From NCBI RefSeq assembly GCF_003992615.1, contig NZ_RZMY01000003.1, forward strand, positions 436,501-500,500: a DNA stretch of 64,000 bases, in the 5' to 3' direction. Shown here one piece after another: positions 8,216-17,604 of the stretch (within the stretch, counting starts at the first letter, position 1; each line of letters opens with the position of its first letter). A model generated the notes under the pieces. It worked only from the letters and a program-made list of their open reading frames with translations. It had not been told where the DNA came from and ran no database searches. The stretch comes from Flagellimonas beolgyonensis. Lineage in GTDB: Bacteria; Bacteroidota; Bacteroidia; Flavobacteriales; Flavobacteriaceae. Both the position numbers and the translations under genes were made by a program.

Positions 8216-8779
8216 ATGTTGAAACATGAACTAAGAAAAAAATATAAAAATCTGAGAGCGGCGATTTCTCCGTCAGAAGCATCAGATTTAAGTTTGATTT
8301 TAGCCAATCATGTACTTCAAATCCCAGTTTGGGATTTTTTTTATTTCCATACCTTTCTGAGTATAGCCGAGAAAAACGAAATAGATACTTTACCCCTCCT
8401 AACCCTATTGCAGGGAAAGGACAAAAACATTGTCGTTCCCAAAATATCCGGGCCAAGTGCATTGGAAAATTATTTGGTTACCGATAATACCTCTTTCAAG
8501 AAAAATAGTTGGGGCATTCCAGAGCCCACAGATGGTATTTTGGTGCCCGAGAGCAAAATCGATGTGGTGTTTATTCCCCTTTTGGCCTTTGATATGCACG
8601 GGAACCGAGTTGGGTACGGAAAAGGCTTTTACGATACCTTTTTACAAAAATGCCGCAAAGAGACCGTTAAGATCGGCCTTTCTTTTTTTGGGGCAGAAAA
8701 GGAGCCCATATCCGATATACATGATAATGATGTGCGATTGGATTACTGCATAACCCCGGAAGAAATCTACACGTTCTGA
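8216..8779 (+). CDS. 5-formyltetrahydrofolate cyclo-ligase
   Basis: Converts 5-formyl-THF to 5,10-methenyl-THF using ATP (cytoplasm, one-carbon metabolism). 187 residues, normal for the family. An N-terminal basic helix LKHELRKKYKNLRAAIS is followed by HTFLSIAEKNEIDT, VFIPLLAFDMHGNRVGYGKG and FYDTFL; the GYGKGFYD glycine-rich loop near residue 140 is the family signature. The 3' end overlaps the convergent lspA gene by 13 bp. Names ygfA, fau and MTHFS are used for homologues. Confidence 0.93.
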   Translation: MLKHELRKKYKNLRAAISPSEASDLSLILANHVLQIPVWDFFYFHTFLSIAEKNEIDTLPLLTLLQGKDKNIVVPKISGPSALENYLVTDNTSFKKNSWGIPEPTDGILVPESKIDVVFIPLLAFDMHGNRVGYGKGFYDTFLQKCRKETVKIGLSFFGAEKEPISDIHDNDVRLDYCITPEEIYTF

Positions 8780-9429
8780 TCGGTAGCCTCTTCGGAAGAT
8801 GTTGCTGGTTTTTCAACGTTCTTCGGAAATGCCTTTTTGTTGAAGACGATCAAAATACCCACGCCGGTACTGATGGCCGTATCCGCAATGTTAAAAACGG
8901 GTTCGAAGAAACGGAACCGTTGTCCGCCTACCGAAGGAACCCAATCGGGCCAAGTGGTATCGATCAACGGAAAATAGAGCATATCCACCACCTTGCCATG
9001 AAACAGACTGCCATAAGGTTCATCAGCAAAGAAAGAGGCTACTTGCCCATTGCTGTGGTCAAATATGATCCCGTAAAAAACCGAATCGATGATATTGCCA
9101 ATGGCTCCTGCAAAAATCAGGGAAACTGCCAAGATCAATGTACGGGGCGACTGTTTTTTAATGATGTCCCACAACCAATAGCCAATGCCAAAAACCGCGA
9201 ACAAACGAAAAATGGTCAAGAACAATTTTCCTGTAGATTCCGAGATGGGAAGCAAATCGCTCAACTTGGTTCCCCAAGCCGCGCCTTCGTTCTCTATAAA
9301 TAGAATTTTAAACCAACCCAAAACATCGTGGGATTCACCCAAAATAAAATGGGTCTTGATGTAGACCTTGGAAATTTGGTCCACCAATAAGATCAGGAAA
9401 ATAAGTAAGAGTGATTTTTTTAGACTCAT
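8767..9429 (-). CDS. lspA: Lipoprotein signal peptidase (signal peptidase II)
   Basis: Cleaves signal peptides of prolipoproteins in the inner membrane, matching the many lipoproteins in this window. 220 residues with four hydrophobic segments. The catalytic aspartates are Asp115 in GNIIDS and Asp183 in FNIADTAIS, with the typical VDQISK near residue 16. It is longer than the about 165-residue E. coli protein because of a periplasmic insertion near residues 125-170 (DHSNGQVASFFADEPYG), a usual feature in Bacteroidota. Convergent with the cyclo-ligase gene, sharing 13 bp at the 3' ends. Confidence 0.95.
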   Translation of the reverse strand: MSLKKSLLLIFLILLVDQISKVYIKTHFILGESHDVLGWFKILFIENEGAAWGTKLSDLLPISESTGKLFLTIFRLFAVFGIGYWLWDIIKKQSPRTLILAVSLIFAGAIGNIIDSVFYGIIFDHSNGQVASFFADEPYGSLFHGKVVDMLYFPLIDTTWPDWVPSVGGQRFRFFEPVFNIADTAISTGVGILIVFNKKAFPKNVEKPATSSEEATDQNV

Positions 9430-9462
9430 CTTTCTAGCAAAGCGGTTGCAAAAATATGGATA

Positions 9463-10083
9463 TTATTTGGTTTTCATGAGATGGATATTGCCTTCCACCG
9501 ACTTCAGTACAAATAGATTATGTCCAAAAGGAATGTTTTGGTCCTCCACTACACCGTAATCGGTTTCCGCTAAAATATCGCCACTGGGCGCATTGAGCCA
9601 AATATCTCCCTTTTGGGTAACAACCTCCACGGTTTCCGATACATGGGTCAACGTACATCTGCCATCGGATAGGGTCACGTTCAAATTTTCATATTTGCCT
9701 GTTGCATACACATCACAATTGGTACCGAAAACTGCTACACTCTTATAATTTGGCACTTGGATCTCCAATGCAATGGACACCACTTTGTGGGCACTCAGCT
9801 TATCGTTTGGATTTATGAAAATCGGTTGAAAATCGGCACTGATCAAGGCTGTGGTGCCGGTTTCTTCAATGGAGACCAAAAGATCTTTGGCATATTCCCC
9901 TTCAATACTTGCCGAAACGGTCACTTCGTCCGTTTGTGCTGTTTTCAAATCTATGCGATAACAATATTGGGAATCGATCTGAATAAAATCGATATGGGGA
10001 TCAATAATCGCTTTTTTGACCAGTTTTTGTCCCCGAACAGTTACGCTGGCAATAACGAACGCTATGCAAACCAATATCCTCAT
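9463..10083 (-). CDS. Exported beta-strand-rich protein, unknown function
   Basis: 206 residues from the ATG at 10083; the longer open frame begins inside the preceding terminator and gene end and is rejected. The signal peptide is MRILVCIAFVIASVTVRGQ. The rest alternates short strands (VTVSASIEGEYAKDLLVSIE, SVAVFGTNCDVYATGKYENL), resembling the repetitive right-handed beta-helix proteins of the DUF4097/DUF2807 (adhesin-like) type, but I cannot assign it firmly. It lies between lspA (33 nt downstream) and the DksA-like gene, from which it is separated by a terminator. Confidence 0.7.
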   Translation of the reverse strand: MRILVCIAFVIASVTVRGQKLVKKAIIDPHIDFIQIDSQYCYRIDLKTAQTDEVTVSASIEGEYAKDLLVSIEETGTTALISADFQPIFINPNDKLSAHKVVSIALEIQVPNYKSVAVFGTNCDVYATGKYENLNVTLSDGRCTLTHVSETVEVVTQKGDIWLNAPSGDILAETDYGVVEDQNIPFGHNLFVLKSVEGNIHLMKTK

Positions 10084-10092
10084 AAACAAAAA

Positions 10093-10106
10093 ACGCCCGA
10101 GGGCGT
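10093..10106 (-). terminator. Terminator after the DksA-like gene
   Basis: Stem ACGCCC / GGGCGT with a 2-nt loop (extended by A-T pairs on both sides), followed on the minus strand by six T. It ends the ileS-dksA-like transcript 6 nt after the stop and 10 nt before the next start, so the downstream gene needs read-through or its own promoter. Confidence 0.75.
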
Positions 10107-10111
10107 TTTTC

Positions 10112-10495
10112 TTATTTCTGCATATTCTTTGCCTCAATGCTCAACGTAGCATGCGGAACCAATTTTAAACGCTCTTTGTTGATGAGCTTACCGGTTACAC
10201 GGCAAATGCCATAGGTTTTGTTCTCTATGCGCATAAGGGCATTCTTAAGATCCCTTATAAATTTCTCCTGACGGATGGCCAACTGGGTGTTCGCCTCTTT
10301 GCTCATGGTCTCCGAACCTTCCTCAAAGGCCTTGAATGTGGGCGATGTATCGTCGGTACCATTGTTTCCGTCATTCATATAGGAACTTTTCAAAAGTTCC
10401 AAATGACTTTTTGCCTTCTCCATTTTTTCTTCGATCAAGGCCCTGAATTCCTCTAGTTCCTTGTCAGAGTATCTTACTTTTAAATCTTCTGCCAT
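10112..10495 (-). CDS. DksA/TraR-family regulator with reduced zinc finger
   Basis: Related to RNA-polymerase secondary-channel proteins that act with ppGpp; the role here is inferred only from family. 127 residues: an N-terminal coiled coil (ELEEFRALIEEKMEKAKSHL), an acidic middle part (DGNNGTDDTSP), then YGICRVTGKLINKERLKL and VPHATLSIEAK. Classical DksA has four zinc cysteines; here only one Cys remains at the first position, so zinc binding is probably lost or altered. It lies 2 nt downstream of ileS and is followed by a terminator, so it is cotranscribed with the tRNA synthetase. Confidence 0.85.
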   Translation of the reverse strand: MAEDLKVRYSDKELEEFRALIEEKMEKAKSHLELLKSSYMNDGNNGTDDTSPTFKAFEEGSETMSKEANTQLAIRQEKFIRDLKNALMRIENKTYGICRVTGKLINKERLKLVPHATLSIEAKNMQK

Positions 10496-10497
10496 GG

Positions 10498-13400
10498 TTA
10501 ATGCTTTTGAATAAACAATTTTGTATTCACTTCGTCGAAGGCAACTGCAACACCTTCATCCAAATTTTCCTCAAAGTTCAGCTCTGCCGTCAAGGTCTCT
10601 GTCTTAATATAGTCCTCGTTGCTCAAAATGGCATTTTCCACAAAGCCGTCCTTCAAAATTTTAATATCAATCTTATCGGTCACCTCAAATCCAGATTCCT
10701 TTCGAATGTTCTGGATGCGGTTCACCAATTCCCTTGCGATCCCCTCCTTTCTCAGGTTGTCATCTATGGTCACATCCAGGGCAACCGTCAAAGGGCCCGA
10801 ACTGGCAACCAACCAACCTTCTATGTCTTGGGAGCTGATCTCTACATCGGTTAACTGTAAATTAACGCTTTTATTTTCCAATTGGAGTGTTAATTCTCCT
10901 TCTTGTTCCATTTTTTGGATATCCTCCTGTCCCATTTTAGCCACTTCGGCCGCAATGGCTTTCATATCCTTACCAAATTTCGGGCCTAACACCTTAAAAT
11001 TCGGTTTTATTTGTTTAACCAAGATGCCGGAAGCGTCATCCAACAGTTCAATTTCCTTGACATTTACCTCCGATTTGATCAAGTTGGAAACCGCTTCAAT
11101 ATCGGATTTTTGCTCCTTGTCCAAAACCGGAATCATGATTTTCTGCAAGGGTTGGCGCACTTTGATCTTTTCTTTCTGACGGATGGAAAGCACCAAAGAG
11201 GATATCTTCTGGGCCAACTGCATCTTCCGTTCCAGTTTTTCGTTCACCATTGCGGGATCATAGACCGGGAATTCCGCCAAATGGACACTCTCGATACCTT
11301 CTTTGTGGGTCACCGCATCCAAATCCTTGTACAACCGGTCCATAAAGAACGGTGCCACTGGGGCCGAAAGCTTTGCCACAGTTACCAAACAAGTATATAG
11401 CGTCTGGTAGGCCGAAATCTTGTCCTGCCCATAATCGCCTTTCCAGAAACGTCTCCTGCACAAACGCACATACCAGTTGCTCAGGTTCTCCTGCACAAAA
11501 TCGGAAATCATGCGGGATGCCCGTGTGGCTTCATAATCGGCATAGGCCTCGTCCACATTCTTGATCAAGGTATGCAGTTCGGACAAGATCCATTGGTCAA
11601 TTTCAGGTCTGTCCTGCAAGGGTACGTCTGCTTCCGCATACGTAAACTCATCAATATTGGCATACAGTGCCATAAAGGAATAGGTGTTGTAGAGCGTTCC
11701 GAAGAACTTGCGCTTCACTTCCACTACCCCCTCGATATCAAATTTAAGGTTGTCCCATGGGTTGGCATTCGAGATCATGTACCAACGGGTGGCATCGGGA
11801 CCATGTTCCGGCAATACTTCAAAGGGATCTACGGCATTGCCCAATCGCTTGGACATTTTCTTGCCTTCCTTGTCCAAAACCAATCCGTTGGACACTACAT
11901 TTTCATAGGCGATGCTATCGAACACCATAGTGGCAATGGCATGCAACGTATAGAACCAGCCGCGGGTCTGATCTACCCCCTCTGCAATAAAGTTGGCCGG
12001 GAAGGCGATGCCCTCATCGATCAATTCCTTGTTCTCAAAAGGATAGTGCCATTGGGCGTAGGGCATGGAGCCACTATCGAACCACACATCGATCAAGTCG
12101 GCCTCCCTTTTCATCGGTTGCCCGGTTGGGGACACCAAGGTGATGGCATCCACAATATTTTTATGTAAATCGATTTTGTCGTAGTTGGTTTCGCTCATGT
12201 CGCCCACCACAAAATCAGCAAACACATCTTTGTTCAGGACACCAGCTTCCACTGCCTTGGCCATTTCATTTTTCAACTCTTCCACGGAGCCGATGATCAT
12301 TTCCTCTTTACCATCCTCGGTTCGCCAGATGGGCAATGGAATACCCCAATACCGGGATCGGGAAAGGTTCCAATCGTTGGCATTGGCCAACCAGTTACCA
12401 AAGCGGCCTTCACCGGTTGCCTTAGGTTTCCAATTGATGGTTTGGTTGAGTTCGAACATGCGGTCCTTCACATCGGTCACCTTGATGAACCAGGAGTTCA
12501 ATGGATAGTACAGTATGGGCTTGTCAGTACGCCAGCAGTTCGGATAACTGTGTACATATTTTTCGACCTTAAAGGCCTTGTTCTCTTCTTTTAGTTTGAT
12601 GGCAATCTCGACATCTACCGATCTTTCGGGAGCCTCGCCTTCATCATAGTATTCGTTCTTCACATACTTGCCGCCAAACTCCTTCATTTCAGGCCTGAAC
12701 TTTCCTTGAAGATCTACCAATGGCACCGGGTTGTTGTTCTCGTCCAACACCAACATTGGTGGTACCTCAGGTTCGGCCTGTTTGGCCACCAAGGCATCGT
12801 CCGCACCAAAGGTGGGGGCGGTATGCACGATTCCGGTACCGTCTTCCGTGGTCACAAAATCCCCGGAAATAACACGGAATGCATTTTCAGGATTTTGGTA
12901 GGGCTGTACATAGTCGATCAATTGCTCGTATCGAATGCCAACCAAATCCTTGCCCACAAAACTGTTCCCTACCAAATAGGGTATTTTTTTGTCGCCTTCT
13001 TGAAATGCATTCAGATCGGCTTCGGTTTCCACAGCGATAAACTTGCTGCTGAACTGTTTGCTCACCAAAGCTTTTGCCAATACCACAGTTATTTTCTCAA
13101 ATGTATATTGGTTGAACGTTTTTACCGTGACGTATTCGATTTTGGGCCCAACCGTCAATGCCGTGTTGGAAGGAAGTGTCCATGGGGTGGTCGTCCACGC
13201 CAAAAAGTAGAGTTCCCCTTCTATATCCTTCAAGAAATCAGGCAATGATTCCGGTACGGCCTTGAACTGTGCGGTTACGGTGGTATCTGTAACATCTTGA
13301 TAGGTTCCGGGTTGGTTGAGCTCGTGGGAGCTTAATCCCGTGCCCGCCTTTGGCGAATACGGTTGAATGGTATATCCTTTATACAGTAGCCCCTTGTCAT

Positions 13401-13899
13401 AGATTTGTTTTAGCAACCACCAAACGGACTCCATATATTTGGGTTTGTAGGTGATGTAGGGGTCGTCCATATCCACCCAATACCCAATTTTTTCGGTCAT
13501 TTCGTTCCAGACATCCGTGTAGCGCATCACCGCCTTTTTACAAGCGGCATTGTACTCTTCCACAGATATTTTTTTGCCGATGTCCTCCTTGGTGATGCCC
13601 AATTCCTTCTCCACACCGATTTCGATGGGCAGTCCGTGGGTATCCCAACCAGCTTTACGTTTTACCTGAAAACCTTTCATGGTCTTGTACCTTGGAAAAA
13701 TATCCTTGATGGTACGTGCCATAACGTGGTGGATGCCCGGCATTCCATTTGCGGAAGGGGGGCCTTCATAGAACACATAACTTTCCTTGCCCTCCCTGGT
13801 GGAAACACTTTTCTCAAAAATATGGTGGTCCTTCCAAAAGCTTAGAACTTCTTCCGATACTTTTGGCAAATCCAATCCCTTATATTCCGCAAACTTCAT
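10498..13899 (-). CDS. ileS: Isoleucine-tRNA ligase
   Basis: Charges tRNA-Ile with isoleucine and edits valine (cytoplasm). 1133 residues, the longer clade that includes many Bacteroidota and eukaryotic-like enzymes. HIGH-type motif PGIHHVMAR lies near residue 55, the CP1 editing domain is marked by WTTTPWTLPSNTAL near 240, the KMSKS loop appears as KKMSKRLGN near 690, and the C-terminal part holds the anticodon-binding region (WYVRLCRRRFW). No C-terminal zinc cysteine cluster is evident, as expected for this clade. Followed after 2 nt by the DksA-like gene. Confidence 0.97.
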   Translation of the reverse strand: MKFAEYKGLDLPKVSEEVLSFWKDHHIFEKSVSTREGKESYVFYEGPPSANGMPGIHHVMARTIKDIFPRYKTMKGFQVKRKAGWDTHGLPIEIGVEKELGITKEDIGKKISVEEYNAACKKAVMRYTDVWNEMTEKIGYWVDMDDPYITYKPKYMESVWWLLKQIYDKGLLYKGYTIQPYSPKAGTGLSSHELNQPGTYQDVTDTTVTAQFKAVPESLPDFLKDIEGELYFLAWTTTPWTLPSNTALTVGPKIEYVTVKTFNQYTFEKITVVLAKALVSKQFSSKFIAVETEADLNAFQEGDKKIPYLVGNSFVGKDLVGIRYEQLIDYVQPYQNPENAFRVISGDFVTTEDGTGIVHTAPTFGADDALVAKQAEPEVPPMLVLDENNNPVPLVDLQGKFRPEMKEFGGKYVKNEYYDEGEAPERSVDVEIAIKLKEENKAFKVEKYVHSYPNCWRTDKPILYYPLNSWFIKVTDVKDRMFELNQTINWKPKATGEGRFGNWLANANDWNLSRSRYWGIPLPIWRTEDGKEEMIIGSVEELKNEMAKAVEAGVLNKDVFADFVVGDMSETNYDKIDLHKNIVDAITLVSPTGQPMKREADLIDVWFDSGSMPYAQWHYPFENKELIDEGIAFPANFIAEGVDQTRGWFYTLHAIATMVFDSIAYENVVSNGLVLDKEGKKMSKRLGNAVDPFEVLPEHGPDATRWYMISNANPWDNLKFDIEGVVEVKRKFFGTLYNTYSFMALYANIDEFTYAEADVPLQDRPEIDQWILSELHTLIKNVDEAYADYEATRASRMISDFVQENLSNWYVRLCRRRFWKGDYGQDKISAYQTLYTCLVTVAKLSAPVAPFFMDRLYKDLDAVTHKEGIESVHLAEFPVYDPAMVNEKLERKMQLAQKISSLVLSIRQKEKIKVRQPLQKIMIPVLDKEQKSDIEAVSNLIKSEVNVKEIELLDDASGILVKQIKPNFKVLGPKFGKDMKAIAAEVAKMGQEDIQKMEQEGELTLQLENKSVNLQLTDVEISSQDIEGWLVASSGPLTVALDVTIDDNLRKEGIARELVNRIQNIRKESGFEVTDKIDIKILKDGFVENAILSNEDYIKTETLTAELNFEENLDEGVAVAFDEVNTKLFIQKH

Positions 13900-13930
13900 A
13901 TCCTACTTCTTCTTCTAGAATTCAAGTTTG

Positions 13931-13938
13931 CAAAATTA
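13931..13938 (-). promoter_or_regulatory. Possible ileS promoter (-7 box)
   Basis: TAATTTTG on the minus strand matches TAnnTTTG exactly, about 32 nt upstream of the ileS ATG. No matching TTTG stands 19-21 nt further upstream, so only the -7 part supports the call. Confidence 0.4.
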
Positions 13939-14074
13939 TAAATTTAGATGGAATTATGGGCTACCCAACACCGTAAGAATACACATAACCACCTTAACCT
14001 AAATATGATACCCTCCCAATGGCTTTTTGGGGCATAAATCGTATCTTTCCACACTATAAACACTAAACCATTTT

Positions 14075-14398
14075 ATGATGAAAAAAGTAATTATTGGGAT
14101 GATGGCACTTGCCATCTCGACCTCTGTATTGGTTTCTTGCAAAGAAGCTACGGACAAGGCCAAGGAAGCATCCGAAGAAGCCAGTGAAGGCTTGGAACAA
14201 GCAGGGAAAGACCTAAAGGAGGCCACAGACGATGCGGTTGACGCCATGAAGGAAGCCGGGGAAGAAGCCAAGGAAATGGGCGAACAAGCTTTGGACAGCC
14301 TTAAAAAAGCCGGTGAGGAAACCATGGATGCTGCAAAAAAGGCTGGCGAGGAAATGAAGGAGACGGCCAAAAAAGCCATCGATAGCATCAAAATCTAA
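14075..14398 (+). CDS. Small lipoprotein with Ala/Lys/Glu helical repeats
   Basis: Function unknown. 107 residues. A lipoprotein signal (MMKKVIIGMMALAISTSVLVSC) is followed by a pure helix-forming chain built of repeated units such as KAKEASEEASEGLEQAGKD, KEAGEEAKEMGEQALDSL and KAGEEMKETAKKAIDSI. The 11-residue rhythm of A, K, E and G resembles late-embryogenesis-abundant (LEA)-like or apolipoprotein-like amphipathic helices. It is monocistronic: divergent from ileS, followed 25 nt later by a terminator and by the convergent TonB receptor gene. A role in envelope stress is only a guess. Confidence 0.75.
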   Translation: MMKKVIIGMMALAISTSVLVSCKEATDKAKEASEEASEGLEQAGKDLKEATDDAVDAMKEAGEEAKEMGEQALDSLKKAGEETMDAAKKAGEEMKETAKKAIDSIKI

Positions 14399-14423
14399 AA
14401 ATTTTATCTCAAACGATATGAAG

Positions 14424-14443
14424 ATGCCCGGCAATCCGGGCAT
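14424..14443 (+). terminator. Terminator of the helical lipoprotein gene
   Basis: Stem ATGCCCGG / CCGGGCAT, loop CAAT, followed by TTTTT on the plus strand. It sits in the short space between convergent genes, and its minus-strand tail (TCTTC) is weak. Confidence 0.8.
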
Positions 14444-14449
14444 TTTTAA

Positions 14450-16870
14450 TTAAAAAACATAGCCCAAACTCAAGATAAGATTGGTGCCGGGTGCCACAAT
14501 TCCGGAAGAATAGGTACGATATCGTTGATTGGTAATGTTCTCCAATCCCACACTGGCCTTTAAGGCATTGGTAATTTGGTATTGTGATCTAAAATTCAAG
14601 GTGTACCATGATGGGGAATACGGATTTCCATCACTGTCCATGGCATATATATAGTCTTTACTCCGTTCTGAAAGTGCCAAATCCCCACTGCTCACCTCAC
14701 CGTTGTAATTGAGAAAGAAATCGGCCTTCAATTTTTGATTTTGCCATAACAGGTGCACATCGCCAAATGTTGGGGCCGCATGCCGGGCCGGACTGTCGGT
14801 GCCATCGTCGTCTTCCTCAATACCTTCGGTTATGGTTAGGTTCGATGTTAGGGATAAATGCTCGTCCAAGAAGGCCTCTACTCCGAACTCAAAACCGTAC
14901 ACATAGGCCTTGGCCGCATTTTGTATGGCCTGCACATTACTGGGCTCGCCGTTGTATTCGATTTCGTTTTGGCCATTGAAGGTAAAATCTCTTCGAACCA
15001 GTGCATCCACTAGATACGTATAGTAGGCTGAGCCTTTCAGCACCACTACATCGTTGAAATTTTTACGAAGGCCCAATTCGCCATTATAGGCGTACTCGGG
15101 TTCCAGATCGGGATTGGGCACCACAACGGAACCCGGTTCCGAGTCGAAAATTTTTCCGATATCGTCAATATTTGGCGCTCTAAATCCAGTTGATCCATTG
15201 AGGGTCACCTGAAAGTCCGACCATGGAAACCAACTTAGACCCAAACTCCCCGTCAATGCCCCGGTCACAATATCGGCTTCATCAAATGGAAAGGGATAAA
15301 AGGTATTTTCAAATTGGGCATCCACCCAAACCTGGCTATAGCGTATGCCCGACAGCAAGGTAACATTGGGCTTTAATTGATACTCCCCATTCACATAGCC
15401 TGCCAAAGTCTGCCATGTTGCGCCATCCGGGTAACGGGATGCTGTAGGTTCCACCACATAGGTCTCCAAATTTTTCATACTGCCGAAGGAATGGACTTTG
15501 TTGAAGACATACTCCGCGCCGTAGTACAGGTGCAGCGCGCCAATTTTTTTGTTCTCAAAATCCAGGTTTACCGAAAGGGCATCCACCTTTTCGTTGGTGG
15601 AGAACAATTCAACGTCCCCAAAGCCACGGTCGTTTCTACTTTCTTCAAAAAACTGATAGGCCGTGGTCAGTTTTACCCCATCGTAAAACATGTTCTTGCC
15701 TTTTTTGGTCACTTGGAAATTCCCCATGAACCATTTTTGGGGACCATAGTACCATTCCGCAGACCGCAGGCCGGTTCCATCCCTGTTCGGACGTATCAAT
15801 CTGTCGTACCTCGCGTAATCCGAAGTCTCTGAATAGTACAAACCCAGATCATAGTTCCATGTGCTGTTGGGCCTGTACGAAAACTTTTGAAGAAAGTTGA
15901 ACTGGTCATATCCGGAGGTGACTTGTTTTCTGGGGTCATTGTTCGGAACAAGAACATCCGTACCGTTACGTGTAACCACATAGTTGTTCCTTAAATAGGA
16001 TTCCGGGCCATGTGCTCCCATTTTAAGGTCATCAAAATTATTGTAGGTAAAACTGGTGTAGGAAGCCCAGTTCCGTTTGCCCAAATTAAAGTCGATATGG
16101 GCCGTGTTCTCATTGTTTGCCGATGCATACCTCATACTGGCGTTACCCGAGAATGCCAGACTATCGGTATATGAAAAATGAGGGTTCATGGTGTAGAAGC
16201 TCATCACCCCCCCAATGGCATCACTACCATAGATCACCGAACCCGGACCAAAGGTAATCTCCGTTTTCTTGATGGTAAAGGGATCGATGGAAATCACATT
16301 TTGCAGATTCCCTCCCCTAAAAATGGCATTGTTCATGCGAACTCCATCCACAGAAAGCAATACCCGATTGGTGGCAAAACCACGGATCAAGGGACTACCA
16401 CCTCCCAGTTGACTTTTTTGAACGAATATCTTGCCACTGTTCTGCAATAGATCCGCGGATGTCTGCGGTGTGGTAAATTCGATTTGTCGGGCCCCGAGTG
16501 TTTCTATTTTCTGGGGCACATTTTTTTTCTGCTGTTCCCATTTGGAGACCGACATCACCACTTCTTGCAACTCCTCTGTCTTTAATTGGAGATACAATCG
16601 GTTTCCCCTTCGGTTCAATTGTGCTTTGGTGGTAGTATAGGTTTCATAACTGATGTGTTTGAACGTAATCCGCTCATTGTCGGAAAACTGGCCCAGATCA
16701 CATTTTCCATTGGCATCGGTAATGGTGGATTTAGTTTGATCCCTGTTGAAAACGGCTATGTTGTCCACTGGTTTTCCCGAATCAGAATCCAAGACGGTCA
16801 CTTCTTGGGCATAGGAAAACAGAGCAAACAAGAAAAGAAAAAGTGTTAAGGTTGGTTTTAGGTTTTGCAT
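14450..16870 (-). CDS. TonB-dependent outer-membrane receptor
   Basis: Imports a ligand across the outer membrane with TonB energy. 806 residues from the ATG at 16870, with signal peptide ending FSYAQ. An N-terminal carboxypeptidase-regulatory-like beta domain (VTVLDSDSGKPVDNIAVF, DANGKCDLG, RITFKHISYET) is followed by the plug (TSADLLQNSGKIFVQKSQLG, SPLIRGFATNRVLLSVDGVR, YGSDAIGGVMSFYT) and a 22-strand barrel ending in LGYVF. The plug sequence resembles heme/hemoglobin receptor types, but no heme genes are adjacent, so the ligand is unknown. The start is 1 nt after the recO stop (TAGAATG), implying cotranscription with recO. Confidence 0.93.
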   Translation of the reverse strand: MQNLKPTLTLFLFLFALFSYAQEVTVLDSDSGKPVDNIAVFNRDQTKSTITDANGKCDLGQFSDNERITFKHISYETYTTTKAQLNRRGNRLYLQLKTEELQEVVMSVSKWEQQKKNVPQKIETLGARQIEFTTPQTSADLLQNSGKIFVQKSQLGGGSPLIRGFATNRVLLSVDGVRMNNAIFRGGNLQNVISIDPFTIKKTEITFGPGSVIYGSDAIGGVMSFYTMNPHFSYTDSLAFSGNASMRYASANNENTAHIDFNLGKRNWASYTSFTYNNFDDLKMGAHGPESYLRNNYVVTRNGTDVLVPNNDPRKQVTSGYDQFNFLQKFSYRPNSTWNYDLGLYYSETSDYARYDRLIRPNRDGTGLRSAEWYYGPQKWFMGNFQVTKKGKNMFYDGVKLTTAYQFFEESRNDRGFGDVELFSTNEKVDALSVNLDFENKKIGALHLYYGAEYVFNKVHSFGSMKNLETYVVEPTASRYPDGATWQTLAGYVNGEYQLKPNVTLLSGIRYSQVWVDAQFENTFYPFPFDEADIVTGALTGSLGLSWFPWSDFQVTLNGSTGFRAPNIDDIGKIFDSEPGSVVVPNPDLEPEYAYNGELGLRKNFNDVVVLKGSAYYTYLVDALVRRDFTFNGQNEIEYNGEPSNVQAIQNAAKAYVYGFEFGVEAFLDEHLSLTSNLTITEGIEEDDDGTDSPARHAAPTFGDVHLLWQNQKLKADFFLNYNGEVSSGDLALSERSKDYIYAMDSDGNPYSPSWYTLNFRSQYQITNALKASVGLENITNQRYRTYSSGIVAPGTNLILSLGYVF

Positions 16871-16871
16871 T

Positions 16872-17591
16872 CTAGGTAAACACGGCATTTAATACTGCGA
16901 GAGACTTCGGTTCCCTGAATCCGTGCACATGCAAACGGTAATACAGGATAATGGTTTTTAGAAGTTCGCGCCTATTCGACTTCGTTAGTTGTTTCGACGA
17001 TAATGCATCAAAATTCATGCCCAAAAACAGCTTGAAATTTTTCAGATTCTCGCTCTGAATCAATGGGTTAAGGGAAGGAGATGTACAAAAGCCCCCTTCC
17101 TGAAGATCAAAAAAAGGCGCATCTTGGCCATAGGTGTCCGGATAAAAGCCCAAATACTTGGTCAAGTTCAACAAAAACAGGATGTGAAAATTGGGTGCCA
17201 TGGGATGGGTATCGAACCAATGAAAGGCATATTCCAAGTAATTGAAAAGCCCTGGGTCCTCTTCCTGCTCCTGAAGGCAGTTGCCCAACATTTCAGCCAA
17301 AAAAAGTACCACACTGTTCTTGAGTACATCGGTGTGGAGACTTTGGTAGGGCATGGAAACCTTGACTTCCTTAATGGTCTCCAACGTGCCCTTATTTTTA
17401 TGGACGGCCACCAGTTCCAACTGCATCAAGGGAAGAAAATAGGCGGGTTTCAATTTGCCCTTTTTGGAGGCCAGTACACCTTTCAACAAATAGGATTTCA
17501 CCCCATCGGACTCCGTAAATGCTCGAACAATAAGACTCGTGTCACCATATTTTAGTGAGGAAAGTACGATTGCCTTTGTTGTTATTTGCAT
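16872..17591 (-). CDS. recO: DNA repair protein RecO
   Basis: Helps load RecA on SSB-coated single-stranded DNA in the RecFOR pathway (cytoplasm). 239 residues. The N-terminal OB fold reads TTKAIVLSSLKYGDTSLIVRAFTESDG, followed by a helical part with LFLAEMLGNCLQEQEEDPGLF and LLNLTKYLGFYPDTYG. The C-terminal zinc-finger cysteines found in some RecO proteins are not visible. The TonB receptor gene follows after 1 nt, an uninformative pairing functionally. Confidence 0.93.
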   Translation of the reverse strand: MQITTKAIVLSSLKYGDTSLIVRAFTESDGVKSYLLKGVLASKKGKLKPAYFLPLMQLELVAVHKNKGTLETIKEVKVSMPYQSLHTDVLKNSVVLFLAEMLGNCLQEQEEDPGLFNYLEYAFHWFDTHPMAPNFHILFLLNLTKYLGFYPDTYGQDAPFFDLQEGGFCTSPSLNPLIQSENLKNFKLFLGMNFDALSSKQLTKSNRRELLKTIILYYRLHVHGFREPKSLAVLNAVFT

Positions 17592-17604
17592 GGGCCAAAA
17601 AAGA

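Noticed and set aside
14213..14443. Long antisense frames opposite the helical lipoprotein gene
   Set aside because: They come from the biased A/K/E/G codons of the real gene on the plus strand.
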